Of a DNA stretch of 64,000 bases, positions 43,253 through 52,764 are shown in pieces (position 1 is the first letter of the stretch; each line of letters opens with the position of its first letter). The stretch spans positions 40,662 through 104,661 of the forward strand of contig NZ_WWDL01000021.1 of NCBI RefSeq assembly GCF_009848505.1, written 5' to 3'. The notes beneath the pieces are model-generated. The model ran no database searches. It saw only the letters and a program-made list of their open reading frames with translations, and was not told where the DNA came from. A program made the translations under genes and the position numbers. Source of the stretch: Muricoccus harenae. Lineage in GTDB: Bacteria > Pseudomonadota > Alphaproteobacteria > Acetobacterales > Acetobacteraceae.

Positions 43253-44352
43253 GCGCTGGCCAGCGGCACCGGCGCGCGGAGCGATTCCGGTGTGGTGCGC
43301 TCCTGCCGCAGCCATTGCGCGAGCGCCGCGACGCCTTCGCGCCAGGGGCGCGCGGGGCGTAGCCCCAGCTCACGCGCCGCGCGGCTCGTGTCCGACACAT
43401 AGTAGCGCTGGTCGCCCGCGCGCCAATCAGCGTAATGCGTCTCGACCGAATGGTTCGTCAGGTCGCCGATATGCCGGAGCAGTTGCCGCAGGCTAATCGC
43501 ATTGGCCGGCCCGCCGCCGAGATTGAAGGCGCGCCCTGCCACGGCATCGATCCGCCGCCAGGCCGCGAGATAGGCGTCCACGGCATCGCCAACATCCATC
43601 ACGTCCCGCACCTGGCAGCCATCGCCATAGATGCTGACCGGTTCCCCGCGCAGGGCGCGGAGGACGAAATGCGCCACCCAGCCCTGGTCCTCGGTACCCA
43701 TCTGGCGCTGCCCGTAGATGCAGCTCATCCGCATCACCGCGGTGGGCACGCCGAAGGAGCGGCCGAAATCCAGCACATACTGGTCGGCCGCGCCCTTGGA
43801 GCAGCCATAGGGCGTGTGGAAGTCCAGTGATCGTTCCTCGCCGATGCCGCGCGCCCGGATCGCCGGATCGCGCGGCGCATAGGCCTCGCCATCAAGTTCG
43901 AGCGGAACATCCAACAGATCGCCATAAACCTTGTTGGTGCTGGCGAAGACCAGTGGCACCCGTTCGCCCCGCCGGCGCAGCGCATCCAGCAGGTTGAAGG
44001 TGGCGCCGAGATTGATGTCGAAATCCTCGCGCGGATCGACAAGGCTGGTGGTCACCGCCACCTGTGCCGCGAGATGGAACACCGCCCCGGCCCTGGACGC
44101 GGCCGCCGCCAGCGAGGCGGCGTCGCGCACATCCGCGACGACGGCGGAGATCCGCTCCGGATGCCGGCGCTTCAGCCAGTTGAGGTTCGATTCCACGCCC
44201 GGGCGCAGCAGGGCATCATAGATCAGGACATCATGGCCTTCCGTGGCCAGCCGGTCGGCGAGGTTGGAGCCGATGAAGCCGGCGCCGCCCGTGACCAGGA
44301 TCGGCTGCCGACCCGTGACGGCGGGAGCGGATGGTGCCGACACCTTCCTCAC
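43249..44352 (-). CDS. NAD-dependent epimerase, CDP-paratose 2-epimerase-like
   Basis: A 367-residue extended SDR. The NAD site is VTGGAGFIGSNLADRL, the catalytic Tyr-Lys pair is in HTPYGCSKGAADQYV, and RPGVESNLNWLKRRHPER is typical of CDP-paratose/tyvelose 2-epimerases (RfbE-like). No other CDP-deoxysugar gene is visible, so the actual substrate may be another nucleotide hexose. GTG 44352 overlaps the upstream stop (GTGA); GTG 44343 is a second possibility. Confidence 0.83.
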   Translation of the reverse strand: MRKVSAPSAPAVTGRQPILVTGGAGFIGSNLADRLATEGHDVLIYDALLRPGVESNLNWLKRRHPERISAVVADVRDAASLAAAASRAGAVFHLAAQVAVTTSLVDPREDFDINLGATFNLLDALRRRGERVPLVFASTNKVYGDLLDVPLELDGEAYAPRDPAIRARGIGEERSLDFHTPYGCSKGAADQYVLDFGRSFGVPTAVMRMSCIYGQRQMGTEDQGWVAHFVLRALRGEPVSIYGDGCQVRDVMDVGDAVDAYLAAWRRIDAVAGRAFNLGGGPANAISLRQLLRHIGDLTNHSVETHYADWRAGDQRYYVSDTSRAARELGLRPARPWREGVAALAQWLRQERTTPESLRAPVPLASA

Positions 44353-45464
44353 GCGACCAGTCCCCGCAGCTCGAGCTCGTTCCGCGCCTGACTGACACGG
44401 TCGCGCGCCTGTTGCCGCGCCACCCACTCCGCCAGCTCCGCGAGATCGGCCGTGAAGTCGAGATGCCGAGTGGCGTAACCCAGCTCCTCGCGTGCCTTGG
44501 TGATGTCGGGGATGTTGTGGCGGATGTCGCCCGCGCGGGTCTTGCCCGCGATCTCCGGCGCAAGCCCAGTGCGGCCCATGGCGGTGGCCAGGTCCGCCGC
44601 GACCTCCTGCACCGTCCGGTCCACGCCGCTGGCAATGTTGAACACCCCGCCCGGTGCATTCGGATGATCGAGCGCAAGGAGGAAGGCGCGCGCCACATCC
44701 TCGACATGGACGAAGTCGCGTCGTTGCAGCCCATCCTCGAAGATCAGCGGCGGCTGACCGTTCTGCAGCCGCGCCGCGAAGATCGCCAGCACGCCCGTAT
44801 AGGGATTAGAGAGCGCCTGCCCGGCACCATACACGTTCCACAGCCGCAGGGCCACGCCCTCCATCCCATAGGCGGGGGCGAGGGTTAGCGTCAGCCGTTC
44901 CTGCGTGAACTTGGTGATGGCATAGACCGAGGCGAGGTTCGGCCGCTTCCATTCGGGCGTCGGCACGGGCACCAGCGGGCGGCCCTTCGAATCCAGCGGA
45001 TCCCAGGGTGCGTCCGGCCCGCTGCGCGGCTGGCGTACCGCATCCTCGACCAGGTTCCCGTCAGCGTCGCGATACATCCCCTCCCCATAAATGCTCATGG
45101 AGGAGGCGACGACGACGCGCTTCACCGGCTGGTCGATCAACTGCTGGAACAGCATGGCCGTGCCGCAATCATTCACCGAGACATAGCGGTCGATCGCATA
45201 CATGCTCTGCCCGACGCCGACCTCAGCGGCGAGATGCACCACCTTGTCGACGCCCTTCAGCGCGCGGCGCACGGCATCCGCATCCCGCACGTCGCCGGTG
45301 ATGACCTCCACCTCGGAATCCAGCCCGTCCGCGCCCCGGTCGGCATGAACCTGCTCGATGAAGCTATCGAGCACGCGCACATGATCGCCCCGGTCGAGCA
45401 GCGCACGCGACACATAGCGCCCGATGAACCCGGCTCCGCCGGTGATCAGGATCGATTCCGCCAA
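44349..45464 (-). CDS. NAD-dependent epimerase, dTDP-rhamnose 4-epimerase-like
   Basis: A 371-residue extended SDR. ILITGGAGFIGRYVSRAL is the NAD site; SSMSIYGEG and YAITKFTQE carry the catalytic Ser, Tyr and Lys, with RLWNVYGAGQALSNPYTG in the substrate region, as in WbiB-like dTDP-rhamnose 4-epimerases. I prefer TTG 45464, which has GGAGGG 7 bases upstream; ATG 45524 is possible but poorly preceded. It is the first gene of the minus-strand operon. Confidence 0.82.
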   Translation of the reverse strand: MAESILITGGAGFIGRYVSRALLDRGDHVRVLDSFIEQVHADRGADGLDSEVEVITGDVRDADAVRRALKGVDKVVHLAAEVGVGQSMYAIDRYVSVNDCGTAMLFQQLIDQPVKRVVVASSMSIYGEGMYRDADGNLVEDAVRQPRSGPDAPWDPLDSKGRPLVPVPTPEWKRPNLASVYAITKFTQERLTLTLAPAYGMEGVALRLWNVYGAGQALSNPYTGVLAIFAARLQNGQPPLIFEDGLQRRDFVHVEDVARAFLLALDHPNAPGGVFNIASGVDRTVQEVAADLATAMGRTGLAPEIAGKTRAGDIRHNIPDITKAREELGYATRHLDFTADLAELAEWVARQQARDRVSQARNELELRGLVA

Positions 45465-45858
45465 ACGCTTGCCCTCCAGCCGATTGCCGTGCCCACCCAG
45501 GTGATCACTCACGGCGTCATGCAACCATACGCTTCGTCAGTCTCCCGTCCCGGGATCATGAACGCGCATAGCTTGCCCTGCCGCCTACGCAGAGCCACGC
45601 CATTCCTTAACCGCGGCAGCATGTTTGAAGAAGAGTCCCGATGCCATCACATTTTCTTGTAACGCATCCAATGTGGCGCAGTGCAGCCGAAGGCCGCATT
45701 GAACGGTTGCTTCCGCGAAAGCTAAGTTGATGCGGTCCCTGGCGCCCTGCCGGGGCCGGAGGAAGCAGGAACCTTGACCTCTTGATGATCGATCCGCTCC
45801 GCATGCCGGAATCCATTCTGGCACCCATGCGTCGGCAGCGGCTGGGTGGGGAGGCCTC
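45465..45858. other. Divergent promoter region of the two glycan operons
   Basis: A spacer of about 394 bases between the epimerase and Ino1 genes. No gene is convincing. A weak promoter candidate toward Ino1 is TTGAAC near 45709 with CTAAGT 17 bases on. No clear operator was seen. Both operons must be driven from here. Confidence 0.5.
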
Positions 45859-46938
45859 GTGAGCCGGGGCGCACTTCGCGTTGCCGTTGTCGGAGTCGGC
45901 AATTGCGCGTCCTCTTTCGTGCAGGGTCTCACCTATTACCGCGATGCGGCGGCCAATGAGCCCGTGCCCGGGCTGATGAATGTGGAGCTGGGTGGCTACC
46001 ATGTGCGGGACATTGAACTGTCCGCCGCCTTCGACGTGAACGCCTCCAAGGTCGGGCGCGACCTGGCCGATGCCATTCTGGCGCCGCCAAACAACACCCA
46101 TCAGTTCGCCACCGTCGCACCCACCGGCGTGATGGTGGAGCGCGGCGCGACGTTCGATGGCATTGGGCGCTACCTCAGCGCCGAAATCACCGAATCGGAT
46201 CTGCCCGTGGCCGATGTCGCGGGTGTCCTGGAGCGATCGCGCACCGATGTCGTCGTGTCCTACCTGCCGGTAGGCTCGCAGCGGGCGACGGAATGGTATG
46301 CCGAGCAGGCACTGAAGGCCGGATGCGCCTTCGTGAATTGCATCCCGGTCTTTATCGCTTCCAACCCCGAATGGCGGAAGCGCTTCGAGGCACGCGGCCT
46401 GCCGATCATCGGGGACGATATCAAGAGCCAGGTGGGCGCCACCATCGTGCACCGGGTCCTGGCCAACTTGTTCCGCGAGCGCGGCGTCCGGCTGGACCGG
46501 ACCTACCAGCTGAACTTCGGCGGCAATGCCGACTTCCTGAACATGCTGGAACGCGAGCGGCTGGAATCGAAGAAGATCTCCAAGACCCAGGCGGTGACAA
46601 GCCAGTTCGAGATCCCGCTGCCGGCGCAGGATGTGCATGTCGGCCCCAGCGACCACGTGCCCTGGCTGACCGATCGGAAGTGGGCCCAGATCCGGCTGGA
46701 GGGCACCGGCTTCGGTGGCATGCCCCTGAATATCGAGTTGAAGCTCGAGGTGTGGGATTCGCCGAACTCGGCCGGGGTGGTCATCGATGCGGTGCGCTGC
46801 GCCCGGCTCGCGCTCGACCGCGGAGTCGGCGGCGCGCTGGTTGCGCCGTCCAGCTACTTCATGAAGTCCCCGCCCCAGCAGTTCCAGGACGGCGAGGCGC
46901 GCGAGCGGACCCTTCGTTTCGTGGCAGGCGAGATCTGA
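45859..46938 (+). CDS. ino1: Inositol-3-phosphate synthase
   Basis: A 359-residue NAD-dependent enzyme converting glucose 6-phosphate to inositol 3-phosphate. [18 protein letters not shown] and [13 protein letters not shown] form the dinucleotide domain, and [14 protein letters not shown] with the catalytic Lys region ([12 protein letters not shown]) is diagnostic for the actinobacterial/archaeal-type enzyme. GTG start with GGGGAGG upstream. As the first gene of the plus-strand operon, it points to an inositol-containing product or inositol as a starter. Confidence 0.93.
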   Translation: MSRGALRVAVVGVGNCASSFVQGLTYYRDAAANEPVPGLMNVELGGYHVRDIELSAAFDVNASKVGRDLADAILAPPNNTHQFATVAPTGVMVERGATFDGIGRYLSAEITESDLPVADVAGVLERSRTDVVVSYLPVGSQRATEWYAEQALKAGCAFVNCIPVFIASNPEWRKRFEARGLPIIGDDIKSQVGATIVHRVLANLFRERGVRLDRTYQLNFGGNADFLNMLERERLESKKISKTQAVTSQFEIPLPAQDVHVGPSDHVPWLTDRKWAQIRLEGTGFGGMPLNIELKLEVWDSPNSAGVVIDAVRCARLALDRGVGGALVAPSSYFMKSPPQQFQDGEARERTLRFVAGEI

Positions 46939-46946
46939 GGTGGCGC

Positions 46947-47546
46947 ATGGCGACCACCTTCTTTCTGGTGCGGCACGCGGCGCATGATCGCGTGGGGAGC
47001 GTGCTCTGCGGCCGGATGCCGGCCGTGAGCCTGGGTGAGGCGGGACGGCGGCAGGCGCATGCGCTGGCCGACCGCCTCGCCGGTGAGCGAATCGACGCCG
47101 TCTATACCAGCCCGCTGGAGCGTGCACGGGAAACCGCAGCCCCCATCGCGGCGCGCATCGGTCTTGAGGCCCGTGTCAGCGACGCCATGGCGGAGATCGA
47201 CTTCGGCGATTGGACCGGCAGGTCGTTCGCTTCGCTTGAAGGCGAGCAAGATTGGATTCATTGGAACGAAAGCCGCTCCACCGCGCGTCCGCCAGGCGGA
47301 GAGAGCATGGTCGAAGTGCAGTCCCGCGCGACGCGCGCGCTGGATCGTCTGCAGCAGGATTATCCGGAGGGCCGCATCGTGCTCGTCAGCCACTGTGATG
47401 TGATAAAAGCGACGCTCGCTTCCTATCTTAGGTTAACGCTCGACGGGCTTGCGAGGTTCGATATTGCTCCTGCATCCGTGAGCGTCTTGGTGGCTTGGGG
47501 CAGGGAAGGAAAAGTCCTGAGCATGAACGAGGCGATTGCGGCATGA
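46947..47546 (+). CDS. Histidine phosphatase family protein
   Basis: A 199-residue phosphoglycerate-mutase-like phosphatase. The phospho-His motif is FFLVRHAAHD, GRMPAVSLGEAGRRQA is typical of the MSMEG_4193-like group, and VSHCDVIKATL carries the second His. It begins 8 bases after ino1; dephosphorylation of inositol phosphate or a sugar-phosphate intermediate is plausible but not shown. Confidence 0.87.
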   Translation: MATTFFLVRHAAHDRVGSVLCGRMPAVSLGEAGRRQAHALADRLAGERIDAVYTSPLERARETAAPIAARIGLEARVSDAMAEIDFGDWTGRSFASLEGEQDWIHWNESRSTARPPGGESMVEVQSRATRALDRLQQDYPEGRIVLVSHCDVIKATLASYLRLTLDGLARFDIAPASVSVLVAWGREGKVLSMNEAIAA

Positions 47547-48640
47547 GGATCGCCTTCTACGGATCAAGCCTTCTCTCTTCCTACTGGAATGGCGCCGCCA
47601 CCTATTATCGCGGCCTGCTGCGCGATCTCGCCGCGCGCGGCCATGAAATCATTTTCTACGAGCCGGATGCGTTTGGGCGCCAGCAGCATCGCGACATCGA
47701 GCCACCGCCCTGGGCCGAGGTGCGCGTCTATCCTGCCACCACCGACGCGCTGCGCGAGGTGATGGCCGAGGCGGCGTTGGCGGATGTGGTGGTGAAGGCC
47801 AGCGGTGTCGGCGTTTTCGACGACGAACTGGTCGAAGGCGTGATGGCTGCCGCGCGGCCCGATGCCATTCGTATATTCTGGGACGTGGACGCACCCGCCA
47901 CCCTCGCCGAGATTGGTGACGCGCCGGACCATGCGCTGCGCCGCGTGCTGTCGTCGCTGGACTTCGTGCTGACCTATGGCGGCGGCCCGCCGGTGATCGC
48001 GGCCTATGAGGGGCTGGGCGCGCGGCGCTGCATTCCGATCTACAACGCGCTGGATCCCGAGACACATCATCCGGTGCCTGCCGATCCGCGATTCGCGGCT
48101 GATCTCTCCTTCCTCGCCAATCGCCTGCCGGACCGCGAGGCGCGGGTGGAGCGCTTCTTCCTGGACGCTGCCGCGCGGCTACCGGACCGCCGCTTCCTGC
48201 TCGGCGGCAATGGCTGGGACGACAAGCCGATGCCAGGCAATGTGCAGCGCATCGGCCATGTCGGCACGCGCGACCACAACGCCTTCAACACCTCCTCCCT
48301 CGCGGTGTTGAACATCGCGCGGGACAGCATGGCCTTGACCGGCTACTCGCCCGCCACGCGGGTGTTCGAGGCGGCAGGCGCCGGCGCCTGCCTCATCACC
48401 GATGCCTGGGTTGGGCTCGAGCTGTTCCTGAAGGAAGGCGAGGAGGTGCTTGTGGCGCGCGACGGTGCGGAGTTGGCGGAGCATCTGCGCTCGCTTACCC
48501 CGGCCCGCGCGAAGGCCATTGGCGAGGCCGCCCTCTCGCGCGTGCTCGCCGAGCACACCTATGCACGCCGTGGTGCGGAGGTGGATAGGTTGCTGCGGAA
48601 CGAGATGGCGCGCGTGCGGGCCCAGGGTGTCACGGCATGA
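47543..48640 (+). CDS. CgeB-like glycosyltransferase
   Basis: A 365-residue GT-B protein, starting at ATG 47543, which overlaps the phosphatase stop (ATGA). The N-terminus IAFYGSSLLSSYWNGAATYY and the C-terminal SPATRVFEAAGAGACLITD identify it as CgeB-like. It is a paralogue of the next gene and of the gene at 40980, sharing the S-S-W-N-G N-terminal pattern. Confidence 0.83.
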   Translation: MRIAFYGSSLLSSYWNGAATYYRGLLRDLAARGHEIIFYEPDAFGRQQHRDIEPPPWAEVRVYPATTDALREVMAEAALADVVVKASGVGVFDDELVEGVMAAARPDAIRIFWDVDAPATLAEIGDAPDHALRRVLSSLDFVLTYGGGPPVIAAYEGLGARRCIPIYNALDPETHHPVPADPRFAADLSFLANRLPDREARVERFFLDAAARLPDRRFLLGGNGWDDKPMPGNVQRIGHVGTRDHNAFNTSSLAVLNIARDSMALTGYSPATRVFEAAGAGACLITDAWVGLELFLKEGEEVLVARDGAELAEHLRSLTPARAKAIGEAALSRVLAEHTYARRGAEVDRLLRNEMARVRAQGVTA

Positions 48641-49758
48641 CGGCGCCACCGCTCCGGGTTGTCGTGCTGGGCCTCAGCCTTTCCTCCTCCTGGGGGAACG
48701 GTCATGCGACCACCTTCCGCGCCCTGCTCCGCGCCTTGGCCGCGCGCGGCCATGACATCCTGTTCCTGGAACGCGACGTGCCCTGGTACGCTCAGCACCG
48801 GGATCTTCCGTCGCCAGGATTCTGCAGACTGGAACTGTACGCCGATCTCGCGGCCCTTGAATCCTGGCGCGGCACCATCGCGCAGGCGGATGCGGTGATC
48901 GTCGGCTCTTATGTGCCCGAGGGCGTGGCGGTGGGACGCATGGTGCAGGATGCCGCGCGTGGCGTGACCGCCTTCTACGACATCGACACGCCCGTCACCC
49001 TCGCAAAGCTGGAGCGCGGCGACGAGGAATATCTCTCCCCCGCGCTGATCGCCGGATACGATCTCTATCTCTCCTTCACCGGCGGTCCGACGCTGGACCG
49101 GCTGGAGCGCCAATACGGATCGCCGGCGGCGCGCCAGCTCTATTGCTCCGTGGATGCCGATGCCTACCGCCCGCTCGACCTGCCGCCGCGCTGGGACCTG
49201 AGCTATCTCGGCACCTACAGCCCGGATCGCCAGCCGACTCTGGAGCGGCTGCTGCTGGAGCCGGCGCGCCGCGCGCCGGAGCTGCGCTTCGCCGTGGCCG
49301 GGCCGCAATATCCCGCCGATATCGACTGGCCCTCCAATGTCGAACGCATCGAGCATGTCCCGCCGGCCGACCATCCGGCTTTCTATGCACAGAGCCGATT
49401 CACGCTGAACGTCACCCGCGCCGACATGATCCGCGCGGGCTACAGCCCCAGCGTCCGCCTGTTCGAGACAGGCGCCTGCGGCGTGCCGATCATCTCGGAC
49501 CGGTGGGACGGAATCGACACACTGCTCCGGCCCGATGAGGAGATCATCCTCGCCGATGACGCCGAAGCCGTTCTCCGCGCGTTGCTCGACATGCCCGAGG
49601 CGCGGCGACGCGAGATGGGGCGGGCACTGCGCGAACGCGTCCTTGGCGAGCACACGGCAGCTCACCGGGCGGCGGAACTGGAAGGGCACCTCCGCGAGTC
49701 CCTGGCCAGGCGTGCAGCTGCCTTCGGCCAACCCGCGGATGAACAGGTGACCTCGTGA
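48637..49758 (+). CDS. CgeB-like glycosyltransferase
   Basis: A 373-residue paralogue of the previous gene. The N-terminal VVVLGLSLSSSWGNGHATTF and C-terminal YSPSVRLFETGACGVPIISD match the CgeB pattern. Start overlaps the upstream stop by four bases, and its own stop overlaps the UXS start. Three CgeB-like transferases suggest an oligosaccharide rather than a single added sugar. Confidence 0.85.
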   Translation: MTAPPLRVVVLGLSLSSSWGNGHATTFRALLRALAARGHDILFLERDVPWYAQHRDLPSPGFCRLELYADLAALESWRGTIAQADAVIVGSYVPEGVAVGRMVQDAARGVTAFYDIDTPVTLAKLERGDEEYLSPALIAGYDLYLSFTGGPTLDRLERQYGSPAARQLYCSVDADAYRPLDLPPRWDLSYLGTYSPDRQPTLERLLLEPARRAPELRFAVAGPQYPADIDWPSNVERIEHVPPADHPAFYAQSRFTLNVTRADMIRAGYSPSVRLFETGACGVPIISDRWDGIDTLLRPDEEIILADDAEAVLRALLDMPEARRREMGRALRERVLGEHTAAHRAAELEGHLRESLARRAAAFGQPADEQVTS

Positions 49759-50786
49759 GGAACGGCAAGACCAAGCTCGTGATGGTCGTCGGCGGCGCCG
49801 GCTTCCTCGGCTCCCATCTCTGCGATTATCTCCTCGGCGAGGGGAACCGCGTCATCTGCGTCGACAACTTCCAGACGGGACGACAAGACAACCTGCGGCA
49901 CTTGAAGCGGGACCCGCGCTTCGACCTGGTGCAGGCCGACATCGCCGAGGCGCTTCCCGCTTCCCTCGCACCCGAGCGCCTGCATCTCAGCGCGATCTAC
50001 AACCTGGCTTGCGCCGCCTCGCCGCGGCATTATCAGGCGGATCCCGAGCACACGATGCTCACCTGCGTCCTCGGCACGCGCTCGCTGCTGCGCCTCGCCG
50101 AGGCGACGGGCGCGCGCTTCCTCCAAGCCTCAACGAGCGAGATCTACGGCGATCCCGAGACCCATCCGCAGCGCGAGGACTACTGGGGCCATGTGAATGC
50201 GACCGGCCCCCGCGCCTGCTACGACGAGGGCAAGCGCGCCGCCGAGACCCTCGCCTTCGATTTCGCCCGCGCGCGGCGCGCCGAGGTGCGCGTGGCCCGC
50301 ATCTTCAACACCTACGGGCCCCGCATGCGCGCCGATGACGGCCGCGTCGTCTCCAACGTCATCTGCCAGGCGCTGGCGGGCGAGGACATCACCATCTATG
50401 GCGATGGCAGCCAGACCCGTTCTTTCTGCTATGTGGACGATCTTGTCGACGGCCTCGTCCGGTTGATGGCCTGCGATCCGGAGCCGCCGGGCGCGGTCAA
50501 TCTCGGCAATCCGGTGGAGCTGACGGTGCTCGACCTTGCTGAGCGCGTTCTGGCCCTCACCAACTCGCGCTCGCGCATCGTGCGCCGGCCGCTGCCGGTG
50601 GACGATCCCCGCCGCCGCCGCCCCGACATCTCCCGCGCGAAGGCGCTGCTGGGCTGGTCGCCGCGGGTGCCGCTGCAGACGGGGCTCGAGGCAACGGTCG
50701 CTTGGTTCCGGCGCGAGGCCGGTCCGGTGCAGCCGGTGCATCCCGCGCACCCTGCGCTGCCCGCCACGGCCAGCCGCCCGGATTGA
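49755..50786 (+). CDS. uxs: UDP-glucuronate decarboxylase (UDP-xylose synthase)
   Basis: A 343-residue extended SDR that converts UDP-glucuronate to UDP-xylose. It shows VVGGAGFLGSHLCDYLL (NAD site), YNLACAASPRHYQADP, STSEIYGDPETHPQ and GPRACYDEGKRAAETL with catalytic Tyr and Lys, all UXS hallmarks. Start GTG forms a four-base overlap with the glycosyltransferase. This is the clearest clue that the product contains xylose. The Pro/His/Ala-rich C-terminal tail of about 20 residues is non-conserved. Confidence 0.93.
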   Translation: MRNGKTKLVMVVGGAGFLGSHLCDYLLGEGNRVICVDNFQTGRQDNLRHLKRDPRFDLVQADIAEALPASLAPERLHLSAIYNLACAASPRHYQADPEHTMLTCVLGTRSLLRLAEATGARFLQASTSEIYGDPETHPQREDYWGHVNATGPRACYDEGKRAAETLAFDFARARRAEVRVARIFNTYGPRMRADDGRVVSNVICQALAGEDITIYGDGSQTRSFCYVDDLVDGLVRLMACDPEPPGAVNLGNPVELTVLDLAERVLALTNSRSRIVRRPLPVDDPRRRRPDISRAKALLGWSPRVPLQTGLEATVAWFRREAGPVQPVHPAHPALPATASRPD

Positions 50787-50938
50787 GCGGCGGAGCGCCG
50801 GCTCCGCCCAGCCTCGGCAGGAGCGTCGCCGTGCCGGATGACGAGGCCGTGCGGCCGGCCTTCGTTGTGGTCGGCGGGGCGATCCCAGTGGCGCCAGTGC
50901 TTTCTGCCATACGCGCTCCGGCGGGATAGGCCACGCCG

Positions 50939-52687
50939 ATGCTGGTCTATGGCGACGCGCCGCGCTGCGAGGACCCACGCCGCAAGCTGGTGGAACTGGC
51001 CGAGGCGCTCCGGTGCCTCGCAGACCTGCCGCCGGGCCTGGACCGCCATGCCGCGTTGGTCGACGCGCTGATCGAGGCGGGCGAGCTGGCGCAGGGCATC
51101 GCCGATGCCGATTTCGCCGATCGCGGGATGGACGAGCTGGGCGCCCCCGCGCCGGAAGCCGCCATGGCACTGCTCGGCCGGGTCGCGCGGGAGGTGTGCC
51201 TCTCCTGGGACACCGGCTTTGCCCAACTCGGGCCGGTGCCCGAGGCCGAGCTGGCCGCCCTGGCCGCCCTGGCCTTGCCAGAGGCGACACGAAGCCGGCG
51301 GGCCGAGGGCTTCGCCTATTACGCCCTCTACCCCGAGGCCTATGCGCTGGCGGCGGCATCCCTGCCGGCTGCTCGGCCGATGCGGGTGATCGGCCTCCGC
51401 TCGATCGGGGCGACCCTGGCGGCGATGGTCGCCGCCCGTCTTGGCGCAGTCCCTTCCCGTACCCTGCGCCCGGTGGGGCATCCGTTCCGCCGGGAGCTGG
51501 CTGTGGGGGAGCGGCTGGCGGCCGGTCTCCTTTCGAGCGCCACCGCCCGCTTTGCCGTGGTGGATGAGGGACCCGGCCTGTCCGGCAGCAGCTTCGGCGC
51601 CGTGATGGCATTCCTGGAGGACCGCGGGGTGCCGCTTTCGCGGATTCACCTCCTTCCCGGACATGGCGGCGAGCCCGGGCCGCAGGCATGTCCGGCTTTG
51701 CGTGCCCGCTGGGCGCGGGTGCAACGCCACCCCGCCTCCTTCGAAGATCTCCTCCTCCACGCCGCACGGCCGGAGCACCGGTTGGAAGGCTGGGCGGCCG
51801 AGCTGCTGGGATCGCCCGACGGGCCGCTGGAGGATCTGGCCGGCGGCACCTGGCGCCGGCTGCATGGGGGCGAGCCACCTATCCACCCCTATATGGAGCG
51901 CCGGAAATTCCTGTTCCGCCGGGGCGGCTCGGCCTGGCTGCTGAAGTTCGCGGGGCTCGGCCGCCACGGCGCCGCGCAGGCGGAGCGCGCCCGCCGTCTC
52001 CATGCCGCCGGCTTTACCCCGGAGGTTGCGGGCTTCCGCCATGGCTTCCTTGTCGAGCGTTGGATGGGGGAGGCGCGTCCCCTCGATCCGGCACGGTTCG
52101 ACCGTGACCGGTTGGTCGCGCATCTTGGCCGCTACCTGGCCTTCCGCGCGCGGCACCTGCCGGCAGCGCCGGAAGGCGGCGCATCGGCGGAGGCGCTATG
52201 GCAGATGGCCCGCCACAACGCCGCCGAGGCGCTGGGCGAGGCGCTCGCCTCCCGGCTGGATGGCTGGAAGCCGGAACTTTCCTCGCTCGAGGCCCGCATG
52301 CGACGGGTCTGGACCGACAACCGCCTGCATGCCTGGGAATGGCTGGTCCTGCCCGATGGCCGGCTGCTCAAGACCGATGCGGTGGACCATGCGGCGGCGC
52401 ATGACCTGATCGGCTGCCAGGACATCGCCTGGGATGTCGCGGGGGCGGCGGTGGAGCTTGGCCTGTCCGCCACCGAGCGGGAGCGTCTTCGCGCCTTGGT
52501 TGAAGCCGAGGCGGCGCGGGAGGTCGATCCGGCGTTGCTGGCCTTCCTAACGCCCTGCTACCTGGCCTTCCAGCTGGGCTATCACGCCATGGCGGCGGAT
52601 GCGTCTAGCGAGGTGGACGCGGCGCGGGCTCGCCGTGCCGCCGATCGCTATGCCGAAGGCCTTCGGGAAGTTCTTGGCTTCGACTGA
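50939..52687 (+). CDS. Uncharacterised PRTase-like/kinase-like fusion protein
   Basis: A 582-residue protein I cannot assign to a named family. Residues about 140-270 resemble a phosphoribosyltransferase fold: GLRSIGATLAAMVAARLGA, then FAVVDEGPGLSGSSFGAVM as the PRPP-loop-like element. Residues about 320-580 resemble an aminoglycoside/choline-kinase fold (FLFRRGGSAWLLKF, LVERWM, then TDNRLHAWEW and KTDAVDH in place of the usual HxDxxxxN and IDxxD motifs). An in-frame stop at 50927 limits the start to ATG 50939 or later. No signal peptide or membrane segment. It follows UXS by 152 bases on the same strand and may be the last gene of the glycan operon. Confidence 0.7.
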   Translation: MLVYGDAPRCEDPRRKLVELAEALRCLADLPPGLDRHAALVDALIEAGELAQGIADADFADRGMDELGAPAPEAAMALLGRVAREVCLSWDTGFAQLGPVPEAELAALAALALPEATRSRRAEGFAYYALYPEAYALAAASLPAARPMRVIGLRSIGATLAAMVAARLGAVPSRTLRPVGHPFRRELAVGERLAAGLLSSATARFAVVDEGPGLSGSSFGAVMAFLEDRGVPLSRIHLLPGHGGEPGPQACPALRARWARVQRHPASFEDLLLHAARPEHRLEGWAAELLGSPDGPLEDLAGGTWRRLHGGEPPIHPYMERRKFLFRRGGSAWLLKFAGLGRHGAAQAERARRLHAAGFTPEVAGFRHGFLVERWMGEARPLDPARFDRDRLVAHLGRYLAFRARHLPAAPEGGASAEALWQMARHNAAEALGEALASRLDGWKPELSSLEARMRRVWTDNRLHAWEWLVLPDGRLLKTDAVDHAAAHDLIGCQDIAWDVAGAAVELGLSATERERLRALVEAEAAREVDPALLAFLTPCYLAFQLGYHAMAADASSEVDAARARRAADRYAEGLREVLGFD

Positions 52688-52730
52688 CCGGCGCCGCATT
52701 CACGCTATCCAACATCCTTTCTTGCCGATA

Positions 52731-52740
52731 TGATATATCA
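52731..52740. promoter_or_regulatory. AT-rich palindrome upstream of aminotransferase
   Basis: tgatatatca is a perfect 10-bp palindrome in the sequence gatatgatatatcaag, an AT island in GC-rich surroundings 24 bases before the ATG at 52765. It could be a -10 region with an overlapping operator. Confidence 0.4.
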
Positions 52741-52764
52741 AGCGAGAAGCGAAGGACCGCCGCC

